This document shows positions 50,822 to 59,196 of a DNA stretch of 64,000 nt, one piece after another (the stretch's first letter is position 1; every line of letters begins with the position of its first letter). The notes below the pieces were generated by a model, which had not been told where the DNA came from, did not search any database, and saw only the letters and a list, made by a program, of their open reading frames with translations. This DNA is from Paraperibacillus marinus (GTDB lineage: Bacteria > Bacillota > Bacilli > Bacillales > DSM-1321), in contig NZ_CP143542.1 of assembly GCF_046237605.1 (NCBI RefSeq), forward strand, positions 4,340,001 through 4,404,000. Direction: 5' to 3'. The position numbers were made by a program, and so were the translations under genes.

Positions 50822-51340
50822 TTAGAATGGAAGATCGTCATCTGAAATATCGATGGTTTGTCCGTTATTCGCAAATGGATCTTCGTCTACGCGTGTATAG
50901 TTATTGTTGTTGTTTCGTTGTGGTTGATTCTGATTTTGATTTTGCTGTCCGTACGAGGACTCCTGCTGGCGCCCGCCGTAGAACCCGCCTTCATTCCTAT
51001 CTCCACCGCCAGCATTGCTGTTCCTAGGTTCAAGAAATTGGACGCTCTCAGCCAGTATTTCAGTGACATATACTCTCTTACCATCCTGGCCTTCATAGTT
51101 GCGAGTCTGGACCCGGCCGTCAACGCCTGCCAAACTTCCCTTTTTGAGGTAGTTTGCGACATTCTCAGCTGGTTTACGCCATACCACACAATTAATAAAG
51201 TCCGCTTCACGTTCACCCTGCTGGTTAGTAAAAGCACGATTAACAGCCAATGTAAAAGTTGCAACCGGCACTCCGTTTGGAGTATAGCGCAGCTCTGGAT
51301 CTTTTGTTAAACGTCCCACAAGAATAACGCGGTTCATCAT
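50822..51340 (-). CDS. ssb: Single-stranded DNA-binding protein SsbA
   Basis: 172 residues from the ATG at 51340 (MMNRVILVGRLTKDPELRYTPNG), the same length as B. subtilis SsbA. OB fold in the first 105 residues, then a flexible Gly/Asn/Gln-rich linker, and the C-terminal acidic tip DDDLPF that recruits replication and repair proteins. GGGAGTTGATTCTG lies upstream of the ATG; the in-frame codons before it are not conserved. Middle gene of the operon. Confidence 0.96.
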   Translation of the reverse strand: MMNRVILVGRLTKDPELRYTPNGVPVATFTLAVNRAFTNQQGEREADFINCVVWRKPAENVANYLKKGSLAGVDGRVQTRNYEGQDGKRVYVTEILAESVQFLEPRNSNAGGGDRNEGGFYGGRQQESSYGQQNQNQNQPQRNNNNNYTRVDEDPFANNGQTIDISDDDLPF

Positions 51341-51397
51341 CAGAATCAACTCCCGTCCATTGTTTCAACTGAAACAAAAGTTTATATTGAAAGGTTA

Positions 51398-51685
51398 TTA
51401 TACTTCTTCTTTAACAACGATATGACGGATAATGTCTTCGCTGATCTTAGCTAAACGGTCAAATTCTTGAACTGCAGCAGCATCAGCACTCATGTGAATT
51501 AGCTGGTAGTAGCCATCACGGAAATCATTGATTTCGTATGCTAAACGACGTTTGCCCCAGTCTTTTGACTCGGTTAATTCCGCACCATTATCAGTAAGGA
51601 TTGTGTTGAAACGCTCAACTAGAGCTTTCTTGCTATCTTCCTCAATGTTTGGACGGATGATGTACATAATTTCGTACTTTGTCAT
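51398..51685 (-). CDS. rpsF: 30S ribosomal protein S6
   Basis: 95 residues from the ATG at 51685 (MTKYEIMYIIRPNIEE), the B. subtilis length; AAAGGAGGTGACAGTG is an ideal ribosome site and the upstream in-frame extension covers the regulatory leader. S6 pairs with S18 on 16S rRNA. First gene of the rpsF-ssb-rpsR operon, with a consensus promoter and a probable S6:S18-binding leader. Confidence 0.96.
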   Translation of the reverse strand: MTKYEIMYIIRPNIEEDSKKALVERFNTILTDNGAELTESKDWGKRRLAYEINDFRDGYYQLIHMSADAAAVQEFDRLAKISEDIIRHIVVKEEV

Positions 51686-51689
51686 CACT

Positions 51690-51735
51690 GTCACCTCCTT
51701 TTGGTCTAAGCGGCCCAATTAAGGGCAAGGAGCAA
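51690..51735 (-). promoter_or_regulatory. Probable S6:S18-binding autoregulatory leader
   Basis: The transcript just before rpsF contains GCCC-TTAATT-GGGC followed by CGCTTAGACCA and the ribosome site, resembling the conserved S6:S18 motif of rpsF leaders (a stem with bulged CCG and a distal ACCA). Assigned from the known motif, not from folding. Confidence 0.55.
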
Positions 51736-51761
51736 TTACATTCAATTACTCACAATAAGAA

Positions 51762-51790
51762 ATTATAGCATATAAGTGACCAGATTGCAA
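51762..51790 (-). promoter_or_regulatory. Promoter of rpsF-ssb-rpsR
   Basis: TTGCAA (51790-51785), 17-bp spacer, TATAAT (51767-51762). Confidence 0.85.
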
Positions 51791-52007
51791 TAAAGCTATG
51801 CAGTATTATATAAAGATGTTTAACAGCTGCTTTATTTAGAATAAGGGGTTTGGAATTTGGGATGAAAATTTAAATAATAGCGAAAAACCCTCATTTTTTT
51901 GCATAAAAAGAGACAAGATTAAGCTTAAAGGTTATGAACTTCTAAAAATTCAATATACCTACTCATTTTTTTAATAATCAATACATTAAAACCGCTCATT
52001 TTTAACA
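51791..52007. other. AT-rich gap upstream of the 21-bp array
   Basis: No gene. The words CTCATTTTT recur at about 51888, 51963 and 51996. Confidence 0.4.
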
Positions 52008-52141
52008 TTTACTTGCGGAAATTGACTATTTACTTGCAAACTTCATTACTTTACTTGCGGATTTTATTATTTACTTGCAGAAAACTATACTTTACTTGCG
52101 GAATTGTTTACTTTACTTGCGAAAAACCACAATTTACTTGC
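52008..52141 (+). repeat. Seven-copy TTTACTTGC array, 21-bp period
   Basis: TTTACTTGC starts at 52008, 52029, 52050, 52070, 52091, 52112 and 52133. The word is kept perfectly, and the following three bases are often GGA; the rest of each period is variable and AT-rich. Regular spacing of two helical turns puts all copies on one face of the DNA. Confidence 0.95.
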
Positions 52142-52165
52142 GTTTATATATTTCATACTAACAAA

Positions 52166-52201
52166 CAGGCCATGAGAAGATAAATCGCTTCTCATGGCCT
52201 G
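52166..52201. terminator. Long perfect hairpin (possible terminator)
   Basis: CAGGCCATGAGAAG / CTTCTCATGGCCTG, a 14-bp stem with an 8-nt loop, 25 bp beyond the array; no T-run. Confidence 0.5.
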
Positions 52202-52297
52202 CTCGTCTTATGCTGTTCGTGTCTCTGCCTTCTTATGAAGATCTATTTTACTCGCGATTTGCGCTGCATTCTGCGCTCGATGTGTCTCGTTTAGAAG

Positions 52298-52703
52298 GCA
52301 CCGCTTTCCGCTTTTAGTCTATCCAGCTCCAAACTGACACCTTCGGCCGTAAGTATGTCGCCTTCAAAAGGCAAAGGGCGGCCTTTTGATGCCGCCCTTC
52401 TTACTTCTGTCAGGTGTCTGCTTTTCTAATTAATTTTGTTGTCTAATACTAGCTGCGTATCAATATGCTCTACCAAAAATCTACTTTGAAAAGCACCGTT
52501 CTCCGCTTTTAGTCTATCCAGCTCCAAACTGACACCTTCGGCCGTAAGTATGTCGCCTCCAAAAGGCAAAGGGCGGCCTTTTGATGCCGCCCTTCTTACT
52601 TCTGTCAGGTGTCTGCTTATCTAATTAATTTTGTTGTCTCATACAATCTGTATAACAATATGCCCTACAAAAAATCTACTTTGAAAAGCACCGCTTTCCG
52701 CTT
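52298..52703. repeat. 195-bp tandem repeat, two copies and a partial third
   Basis: GCACCG(C/T)TTTCCGCTTTT-type starts at 52298, 52493 and 52688 are exactly 195 bp apart. Each full copy holds GGGCGGC / GCCGCCC and GACACC / GGTGTC inverted arms. The third copy is cut off by the ychF end. A related sequence is at 63125-63288. Confidence 0.88.
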
Positions 52704-53804
52704 TTATACATTAAACCTAAAGTGTATAACGTCTCCGTCCTGGACTACGTATTCTTTGCCCTCGAGGCGGACTTTTCCGGCTTCTTTGGCTGCTGCCATG
52801 GAGCCGCCGGCCATGAGGTCGTCGTAGGAGACAGTTTCGGCGCGGATGAAGCCGCGTTCGAAGTCGGTGTGGATGACGCCGGCACATTGAGGTGCTTTCA
52901 TGCCTTTTTTGAAGGTCCAGGCGCGGACTTCCTGTACGCCTGCTGTGAAGTAGGTGGCAAGGCCGATCAGGCTGTATGCCGCACGGATCAGCTGGTCAAG
53001 GCCGGATTCTTCGATGCCGAGCTCAGACAGGAATTCTTGTTTTTCTTCGCCTTCCAGCTCCGATATTTCTTCTTCGATTCTTGCACAGACTACGATGACT
53101 TCGGCATTGTCTGATTCTGCAAAGGCCCGGACACGCTGGACGTATTCATTTTCAGACGGATCAGCTACATCATCTTCGCTTACATTGGCCACATAAAGAA
53201 CAGGCTTAGACGTCAAGAGGTGCATCCTTTTAGCCAGCTTCTGCTGCTCTTCCGTGAATTCAACCGTGCGTGCCGGCTTTTCTGATTCGAGAGCATCCTT
53301 TAGAAGGACAAGGACTTCGTGCTCAGCGATGGCTTCTTTATCCTTTTGCTTAGCCATTTTGCCTACGCGTTCAATGCGTTTGTCCACTGATTCAAGATCA
53401 GCCAGGATCAATTCAAGATTAATGGTTTCTATATCATCGACCGGATCCACTTTTCCTGAGACGTGAGTGATGTTTTCGTCTTCGAAGCAGCGCACAACGT
53501 GACAGATGGCATCTACTTCACGAATGTGGGAGAGGAATTTGTTGCCAAGACCTTCGCCTTTGCTTGCGCCCTTTACAATTCCGGCGATGTCTGTGAATTC
53601 GAAAGTGGTCGGTACCGTCTTCTTAGGCTGAACCAGTTCTGTCAGCTTGCGGAGGCGGCTGTCCGGCACCTCTACGATTCCTACGTTTGGTTCAATTGTA
53701 CAAAATGGATAGTTGGCAGATTCAATTCCTGCCTGTGTAATTGCATTAAATAAAGTAGATTTGCCTACGTTTGGCAAACCTACTATGCCTGCTGTTAAAG
53801 CCAT
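52704..53804 (-). CDS. ychF: Redox-regulated ATPase/GTPase YchF
   Basis: 366 residues from the ATG at 53804 (MALTAGIVGLPNVGKSTLFN), the standard length; GAGGAAGTGAATATAGAT is upstream. Obg-family NTPase with G1 GLPNVGKST, G3 DIAG, an inserted coiled coil (about 125-200) and a C-terminal TGS domain (YVVQDGDVIHFRFNV). YchF prefers ATP and acts in stress response and ribosome-associated processes. Conserved near the origin in Bacillus (YyaF). Confidence 0.95.
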   Translation of the reverse strand: MALTAGIVGLPNVGKSTLFNAITQAGIESANYPFCTIEPNVGIVEVPDSRLRKLTELVQPKKTVPTTFEFTDIAGIVKGASKGEGLGNKFLSHIREVDAICHVVRCFEDENITHVSGKVDPVDDIETINLELILADLESVDKRIERVGKMAKQKDKEAIAEHEVLVLLKDALESEKPARTVEFTEEQQKLAKRMHLLTSKPVLYVANVSEDDVADPSENEYVQRVRAFAESDNAEVIVVCARIEEEISELEGEEKQEFLSELGIEESGLDQLIRAAYSLIGLATYFTAGVQEVRAWTFKKGMKAPQCAGVIHTDFERGFIRAETVSYDDLMAGGSMAAAKEAGKVRLEGKEYVVQDGDVIHFRFNV

Positions 53805-54000
53805 ATCTATATTCACTTCCTCTTGGGATTATTCTTGTCTATGTGTCAAAAAATAGATTTTCAAATTACCTAAACCTTTTCCAATTATAGAGATTAGCCC
53901 TGAAAAAGACAAGTGCCAATGCAGATGGCCGCCTTTTCTGACGAGGCTGAAAAAGCTCCCCCGCCAGCAAAAAAGCTTCCCATGAAAAGGAAGCAGATTG

Positions 54001-54558
54001 TTAATCCAGCTGTTTCAGGATACGGGCCGGATTTCCCCCGACTACTGTGTTTGGGGGCACGTCCTTTGTCACTACGGCACCGGAAGCAATGACCGCATTG
54101 TCACCGATTGTGATCCCCGGGTTGATGATGCAGCCGCCGCCGAGCCAGACATTGCTGCCAATGGTCACCGGCTTGCCATATTCAAGGCCTGACACCCGTT
54201 CAGCCGCATCGAGCGGATGGGCCGCAGTATAAATATGAACTCCGGGAGCAAGGAGGCAGTTATCTCCAAACCTCACTTCACAAACATCCAATATCACGCA
54301 ATTGAAATTTGCATAAAAGTTTTCGCCCGCATAGATATTCGAGCCGTAATCACACCGGAAGTCTGGTTCGATATAGATATTTTCACCAGTTGCACCGAAT
54401 AGCTGCTTTAACAGGGAAGTCCGTTCATCCGACTGGGCTTCTGCTGCTGCATTAAACCGGGCTGTCAGGCGGCGTGCTCTTGCCCGCTCTTCGACCAGCT
54501 CAGGGTCCCATGCCTGGTAATACTCCCCTGCAAGCATCTTTTCTTTTTCGGATTTCAT
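54001..54558 (-). CDS. maa: Maltose O-acetyltransferase family (hexapeptide-repeat) enzyme
   Basis: 185 residues from the ATG at 54558 (MKSEKEKMLAGEYYQAWDPEL), 7 nt after AAGGTG. An N-terminal Mac domain (MLAGEYY..WDPEL) precedes left-handed beta-helix hexapeptide repeats (about 70-180) with the catalytic histidine in HIYTAAHPLDAAER. Transfers acetyl from acetyl-CoA to sugars such as maltose or glucose. Monocistronic or linked to yyzM. Confidence 0.9.
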   Translation of the reverse strand: MKSEKEKMLAGEYYQAWDPELVEERARARRLTARFNAAAEAQSDERTSLLKQLFGATGENIYIEPDFRCDYGSNIYAGENFYANFNCVILDVCEVRFGDNCLLAPGVHIYTAAHPLDAAERVSGLEYGKPVTIGSNVWLGGGCIINPGITIGDNAVIASGAVVTKDVPPNTVVGGNPARILKQLD

Positions 54559-54578
54559 TCCATTCACCTTCCCTTTGA

Positions 54579-54779
54579 TTATTCAGGGTCATGTTTCACA
54601 AGGATCTTCTTGACCTTCCTCGTAAATTCCTTCCGCGGGATCATCACACTATGGCCGCAGCCTTCGCATTTGACCCTGATATCCATTCCCATCCGAATGA
54701 CCTTCCAGGCATTAGCACCGCATGGATGGGCTTTTTTCATCTCTACCACATCATTTAAACCAAATTCTTTATCGGCCAT
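54579..54779 (-). CDS. yyzM: DUF951 protein (YyzM)
   Basis: 66 residues from the ATG at 54779 (MADKEFGLNDVVEMKKAHPCGAN); GGGAGGATTTGGCC is upstream. Two conserved cysteine pairs (HPCG and CEGCGH) suggest zinc binding. The family is conserved beside ychF and mscS in Bacillaceae; function unknown. Its start lies about 20 bp downstream of the mscS stop, so the two are probably co-transcribed. Confidence 0.92.
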   Translation of the reverse strand: MADKEFGLNDVVEMKKAHPCGANAWKVIRMGMDIRVKCEGCGHSVMIPRKEFTRKVKKILVKHDPE

Positions 54780-54800
54780 GGCCAAATCCTCCCGTTCTGA

Positions 54801-55685
54801 CTATTCATGCTTCTTATTTACTTTTTCTTCTGCCTGGTTATACATCACCATGCGCGGATATGGGATCTTTATCCCTTTTTCATCAAGCAGCACTTTGATT
54901 TCCTTTCTTAGAGCGCGGGCAATGAACCAGTGATTCATGGGAGTGGTTTCTGCCACGACCCGGAGAATGATTTCGTTCTGCTTGACGTTTTGAATCCCGA
55001 GGAGCTTAGGCGGATCCACAATTTCCTCGTATTTATCTTTTATCGATTCCAGGAGCTCCTGGATATACGTTTCTGCCATTTCTATATCTTCATCATAACT
55101 GATTCCGATGTCCACCACAGCAACACTATTGTGGATGGAAAAGTTCGTGACTTCCGTTATATTCCCATTCGGGACAATAAGAAGCTCTCCGGTGAAGTTT
55201 TTTATTTTAGTGGTCCTAAGGCCAATTTCTTCAACGGTCCCTTCAAACTGTCCGATCTTGATATAATCTCCAACCGAAAATTGATCCTCCAGGATAATGA
55301 AGAATCCTGTGATAATATCCTTCACCAGGCTCTGCGCGCCGAAACCGACAGCAAGGCCCACTATTCCCGCACCAGCGAGCAATGCCTTCACATCAATGGA
55401 AAACACCTGAAGAATCGCCATGATCGCCACAAAAAAGACAACATATCTTATCACATTGCCTAATAGTTTCAAAAGCGTTGCTTCCCTTCGCTCCGAGATG
55501 CGGAGCGGACCGGTCGCACGCATGAAGAAGAACTTATGTACAACTGATTTTCCGTATCGGATGATGAGTGCCGAAACAAGCAGGATCATCAGGATTTTCA
55601 ATATTCCTAAGCCAAAGCCAATCCACATTTCTTCTTTCGTCAGCACCGTCACTGAGTGCTTGTATAATTTTTCTGCATAATTCAT
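54801..55685 (-). CDS. Small-conductance mechanosensitive channel (MscS family)
   Basis: 294 residues: three membrane helices (about 20-45, 72-92, 98-125), the pore-lining helix with GAGIVGLAVGFGAQSLVKD, then the beta-domain (GDYIKIGQFEGTVEEIGLRTTKIK) and alpha/beta C-terminal part. Opens on membrane tension to release solutes in hypo-osmotic shock. The order mscS-yyzM-ychF is conserved in this group. No strong ribosome site is visible before the ATG, though the start fits the family. Confidence 0.92.
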   Translation of the reverse strand: MNYAEKLYKHSVTVLTKEEMWIGFGLGILKILMILLVSALIIRYGKSVVHKFFFMRATGPLRISERREATLLKLLGNVIRYVVFFVAIMAILQVFSIDVKALLAGAGIVGLAVGFGAQSLVKDIITGFFIILEDQFSVGDYIKIGQFEGTVEEIGLRTTKIKNFTGELLIVPNGNITEVTNFSIHNSVAVVDIGISYDEDIEMAETYIQELLESIKDKYEEIVDPPKLLGIQNVKQNEIILRVVAETTPMNHWFIARALRKEIKVLLDEKGIKIPYPRMVMYNQAEEKVNKKHE

Positions 55686-55860
55686 GATGGCACCAACTTT
55701 CTATAGAGCATGTAAGAGCATGTAAAAAAAACGTTTCCGAGGCCGCTATTCCCATTTTAACAAGAAACTAGGCGTTTTTGTACAATTAGACATTGGGTAT
55801 AGAGGAAGAACGAATTTTTTTACCTGTATTACTAATTTTGTAGTTTCCCCAAATAGCTGC

Positions 55861-55890
55861 GTATAGATTCCCTAAAATTTCCGTATACTG
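55861..55890 (+). promoter_or_regulatory. Possible sigma-F/G type promoter of yyaC
   Basis: GTATA (55861-55865), 15-bp spacer, then CCGTATACTG (55881-55890), which fits the sigma-F/G -10 except for the leading GG. B. subtilis yyaC is a forespore gene. Confidence 0.35.
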
Positions 55891-55917
55891 ATAATACTTT
55901 TACTGAGGAGTGGGATA

Positions 55918-56541
55918 ATGAGCTTTAAACCAAATATATTCGATAATTCCAGCAGGATGGTACGGATTCTTTGTGAGGAACTGGACGCTTCAAAGAAAAT
56001 AAGCAGCGAATTAGTTTCATATCTTTCTGCAAGCGCCGGTCAGCCTATTGTCATTATATGTATAGGAACAGACCGTTCCACAGGTGATTCGCTCGGTCCT
56101 CTTGTCGGTACCCTGCTTGAGGAAAAAGCCGCCCCCCTCTTCCATGTGTACGGTACACTCGAGGATCCGATCCATGCAGTGAATCTGGAGGAAAAGCTCC
56201 GGGAAATCAAGGCCAAGCATATCAACCCATTCATCATTGGCATAGATGCATGCCTTGGACGGCTGAAGAGTGTGGGATCGATCCAAGTGGGAGCAGGACC
56301 CATTAAACCGGGTGCCGGTGTGAATAAAGACCTTCCGGCCGTAGGGCATATGCATATCACCGGTATTGTGAATGTCAGCGGCTTTATGGAATTCTTCGTG
56401 CTTCAGAATACAAGATTAAGTCTCGTTCTTAAAATGGCAAAATCCATTGCTGATGGCATCTATTCTGCAGGATTGGTCACCCGCAGCAGACCAACTGTGC
56501 CACATTTGAATATTGCATTTGAACAGGAACAGACACCCTGA
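55918..56541 (+). CDS. yyaC: Spore protease YyaC
   Basis: 207 residues of the YyaC family, related to the Gpr germination protease. Seen: CIGTDRSTGDSLGPLVGTLL (nucleophile region), FIIGIDACLGRLKSVGSIQVGAGPIKPGAGVNKDLP and VGHMHITGIVNVSGFMEFFVLQNTRL. Expressed in the forespore in B. subtilis. TGAGGAGTGGGATA precedes the ATG. One of the few conserved genes here on the plus strand. Confidence 0.93.
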   Translation: MSFKPNIFDNSSRMVRILCEELDASKKISSELVSYLSASAGQPIVIICIGTDRSTGDSLGPLVGTLLEEKAAPLFHVYGTLEDPIHAVNLEEKLREIKAKHINPFIIGIDACLGRLKSVGSIQVGAGPIKPGAGVNKDLPAVGHMHITGIVNVSGFMEFFVLQNTRLSLVLKMAKSIADGIYSAGLVTRSRPTVPHLNIAFEQEQTP

Positions 56542-56547
56542 TCATAG

Positions 56548-56587
56548 ATAAGGCTGCCGCCCAATTGGACGGCAGCCTCTCTTTTTA
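56548..56587. terminator. Bidirectional terminator
   Basis: AGGCTGCCG / CGGCAGCCT stem with T-run on the plus side, between the convergent yyaC and DUF554 genes. Confidence 0.88.
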
Positions 56588-57301
56588 ACCGATCGGATTA
56601 TAATAAAGCAGGGTCACGAGCACTGCTGTCACGAGAATTCCCGGCAGGAGATTGGCCACCCTGATTTTGGTCAGTCCAATCAAATTCAATCCGATTGCAA
56701 ATATCATGATTCCGCCGGCTGAAGTCATTTCCAGAATGAAGCTGTCCATGAGTGCTTTAGGGACAAATTCATTGATTTGATTGGCAAATAACGCAATCAG
56801 CCCCTGGTAGAGGACAACCGGGATGGCGGAGAAGATCACGCCGATTCCAAGGGTTGTCGCCAGCACCAGGGCTGTAAAGCCATCAATGACCGCCTTGGTA
56901 TAAAGCACATCATGATCACCGCGTATCCCGCTGTCCAGTGCGCCGATGACTGCCATAGCACCAATCAGGAAGATGAGTGTGGCTGTTACAAAGCCTTGTG
57001 AAATGGAAGTCTGATTTTCCTTCCTTCCTCCAAGCTTTGCTTCAAGCCATTCTCCGCAGGCATTCAACTTTGCATCAAGATCCCACCATTCGCCGAGAAC
57101 CGCACCGAATACAAGGCTCAGTATGACAACTAAATATTCCTGGCTCTTAAAGCCCATCTGCAGGCCAAGGACGATAACAGCAAGCCCGATTCCAGACATA
57201 ACAGTTTCCTTGATCTTTTCTGGAATTCTGTGAAAAATCTTCCCAAGCAGAGTTCCGGTCAAAATGGCTGCTGCATTCACCAGAGTTCCCAATAATACCA
57301 T
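56585..57301 (-). CDS. DUF554-family membrane protein (YdfK/YqgA-like)
   Basis: 238 residues from the ATG at 57301 (MVLLGTLVNAAAILTGTLLG), seven nucleotides after AAAGGTG. About seven membrane helices; the internally repeated glycine-rich helices (GIGLAVIVLGLQMG, GGIMIFAIGLNLIG) mark the family. A transport role is assumed but no substrate is known. Located between parB and yyaC, as in several Bacillaceae. Confidence 0.9.
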   Translation of the reverse strand: MVLLGTLVNAAAILTGTLLGKIFHRIPEKIKETVMSGIGLAVIVLGLQMGFKSQEYLVVILSLVFGAVLGEWWDLDAKLNACGEWLEAKLGGRKENQTSISQGFVTATLIFLIGAMAVIGALDSGIRGDHDVLYTKAVIDGFTALVLATTLGIGVIFSAIPVVLYQGLIALFANQINEFVPKALMDSFILEMTSAGGIMIFAIGLNLIGLTKIRVANLLPGILVTAVLVTLLYYNPIG

Positions 57302-57378
57302 CACTTATCACCTTTATCATTAATATCAATTAAATAAAGGCCTGAAAGGGGATTCCCGGCCAGGACCTTGATAAACCT

Positions 57379-58239
57379 TTATGAGGAAAGATGCTGATCA
57401 TCCAAAAGCTCAAGAATACGGTCCAGATCTTCTTTTGAGAAAAATTCAATTTCAATCTTCCCTTTTTTCTTGGACTGTTTGATGGTGACAGTTGTGCCGA
57501 ATCTTTCCCGGAGAGTATTCTCCCGCTCTTTTATGAATACATCCTTTTTCTCAGGCTTTTTCTTTTCTGTTTCACGTGGAACATCTTCATTCAGCCCATT
57601 GATCATACCTTCGAGCTGGCGGACATTCATCCCTTCCTTCAGGCACTTCCCGGCAGCCTGCGGAATCAGGGATTTATCCTTCAGACTGAGCAGAGCCCGG
57701 CCATGTCCCATTGAAATTTTGCCTTCTGATATAAGATCCTGGATTTCTGCCGGCAGGGAAAGCAGCCTGATATGGTTGGCTATGTGAGGACGGCTTTTGC
57801 CAAGCCGCTTGGACAGCTCCTCCTGTGTAAGATCGAGCTTTTCAAGCAGCGTTTGGTAGGCCATGGCCTCCTCAAGAGGATTCAGATCTTCCCGCTGCAG
57901 GTTTTCAAGCAGGGCAAGCTCCATCATCTGCTGCTCATTGAAGCTGCGGACAACAACCGGAACCTTTTGGAACCCGGCTTCTTTTGCTGCGCGGAATCTC
58001 CTTTCCCCGGCAACGATTTCATAACCCTTGATGCTCTTTCGCACAATGAGGGGCTGAAGGATCCCATGCTGTTCAATGGAATTCCTGAGCTCCTCTATAG
58101 CCGCCGGCTGAAACACTTTTCTTGGCTGATAGGGGTTTGGCCTGAGCTCCTTAAGCTTCACTTCTTGAATGATATCTTCCTTGTTCGCTTCAAGATTCGG
58201 AAAGAGCGCATTGATTCCTTTTCCCAGCCCTTTAGCCAT
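57379..58239 (-). CDS. parB: Chromosome-partitioning protein ParB (Spo0J)
   Basis: 286 residues: an N-terminal CTP-binding ParB/Srx domain (RPNPYQPRKVF, GERRFRAAKEAG), a central HTH (LTQEELSKRLGKSRPHIANHIRLLSLP) that binds parS, and a C-terminal dimerisation domain (about 225-286). ParB loads at parS, slides along DNA and recruits SMC. It overlaps soj by 8 bp. A parS site lies within the gene. Confidence 0.97.
   Translation of the reverse strand: MAKGLGKGINALFPNLEANKEDIIQEVKLKELRPNPYQPRKVFQPAAIEELRNSIEQHGILQPLIVRKSIKGYEIVAGERRFRAAKEAGFQKVPVVVRSFNEQQMMELALLENLQREDLNPLEEAMAYQTLLEKLDLTQEELSKRLGKSRPHIANHIRLLSLPAEIQDLISEGKISMGHGRALLSLKDKSLIPQAAGKCLKEGMNVRQLEGMINGLNEDVPRETEKKKPEKKDVFIKERENTLRERFGTTVTIKQSKKKGKIEIEFFSKEDLDRILELLDDQHLSS
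57568..57583. promoter_or_regulatory. parS site within parB
   Basis: TGTTTCACGTGGAACA, one base from the perfect palindrome; B. subtilis also carries a parS in spo0J. Confidence 0.92.
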
Positions 58240-58993
58240 GTGACACCACTTCCTTTGCCAAGTCTAAATATACTTCTGCTCCCCTGGACTTAGGATCATA
58301 GATTATTATCGGCTCCCCGTGGCTCGGTGCTTCACTCAGCCTGACATTCCTTGGAATGATGGTTTTGTACACTTTATCCTGAAAGTATTTCTTCACTTCT
58401 TCTATTACCTGTATACCCAGGTTTGTCCGGGCATCAAGCATGGTAAGCAGAACTCCTTCAATCTTAAGGTCCTGATTCAAATGCTTTTGGACAAGCCGGA
58501 CTGTATTGAGCAGCTGGCTCAAGCCTTCGAGCGCGTAATATTCACACTGCACCGGAATCAGGACCGCATCTGAAGCGGTCAGGGAATTGATGGTCAGCAG
58601 CCCGAGCGATGGCGGACAGTCTATGATGATATAATCAAAGCGGTCTTTGACCTGCTCGAGTGCGCGACGCAGTCTTACTTCCCGGGAAATAGTCGGTACA
58701 AGCTCAATTTCGGCACCTGCCAGCTGGATGGTAGCCGGGATGGCATATAAGTTTTCGACCTTCGTGCCCTTTATCACATCTGCTGCTTCCACATCATCGA
58801 CCAGTACATCATATATACACTGCTCCACATCAGCTTTCTCGATCCCTATGCCGCTTGTTGCATTGCCTTGAGGATCTATATCTACTAATAATACCTTTTT
58901 GCCTATGTATGCCAGACATGCCCCAAGATTAACGGAGGTAGTGGTTTTACCCACTCCCCCTTTTTGGTTGGCTATGGCAATTACTTTTCCCAC
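58232..58993 (-). CDS. soj: Chromosome-partitioning ATPase Soj (ParA)
   Basis: 253 residues: deviant Walker A KGGVGKTTTSVNLGA, Walker A' VDIDPQGNATSG, Walker B IIIDCPPSLG. Soj works with ParB in origin segregation and controls DnaA activity according to its dimer state. Forms an operon with parB, overlapping by 8 bp. A candidate Noc-binding site is embedded at 58677-58690. Confidence 0.97.
   Translation of the reverse strand: MGKVIAIANQKGGVGKTTTSVNLGACLAYIGKKVLLVDIDPQGNATSGIGIEKADVEQCIYDVLVDDVEAADVIKGTKVENLYAIPATIQLAGAEIELVPTISREVRLRRALEQVKDRFDYIIIDCPPSLGLLTINSLTASDAVLIPVQCEYYALEGLSQLLNTVRLVQKHLNQDLKIEGVLLTMLDARTNLGIQVIEEVKKYFQDKVYKTIIPRNVRLSEAPSHGEPIIIYDPKSRGAEVYLDLAKEVVSHG
58677..58690. 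promoter_or_regulatory. Candidate Noc-binding site within soj
   Basis: ACTTCCCGGGAAAT matches the 14-bp palindrome ATTTCCCGGGAAAT at 13 positions. Confidence 0.7.
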
Positions 58994-59128
58994 GATGTCA
59001 CCTGCCTTTTTATTGCTCCCTTGATTCTATATCTATTTATCCATCTATTTTTTTTGGCTTACCCCTCTAGTTTATCATGAATGATTAGTGATTGAATTGA
59101 TTTTATTCCTTTTCAAATTCTTTTGGCA

Positions 59129-59163
59129 TGAAAAAAAGGACTGTCAAAAGCTGCAGCCCTCAT
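59129..59163 (-). terminator. Terminator after noc
   Basis: In minus direction GGGCTG ... CAGTCC with one G-T pair, followed by TTTTTTT. Confidence 0.65.
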
Positions 59164-59196
59164 AATAGATTCATAGAGTGTAAAAAATGATGATGT

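Noticed and set aside
52008..52141. CRISPR-like array
   Set aside because: The repeated word is only 9 bp with about 12-bp variable parts and there are no cas genes; not a CRISPR.
54930..55463. Long plus-strand open frame opposite the mscS gene
   Set aside because: Exactly antisense to a conserved channel gene, no ribosome site and no domain; a shadow frame.
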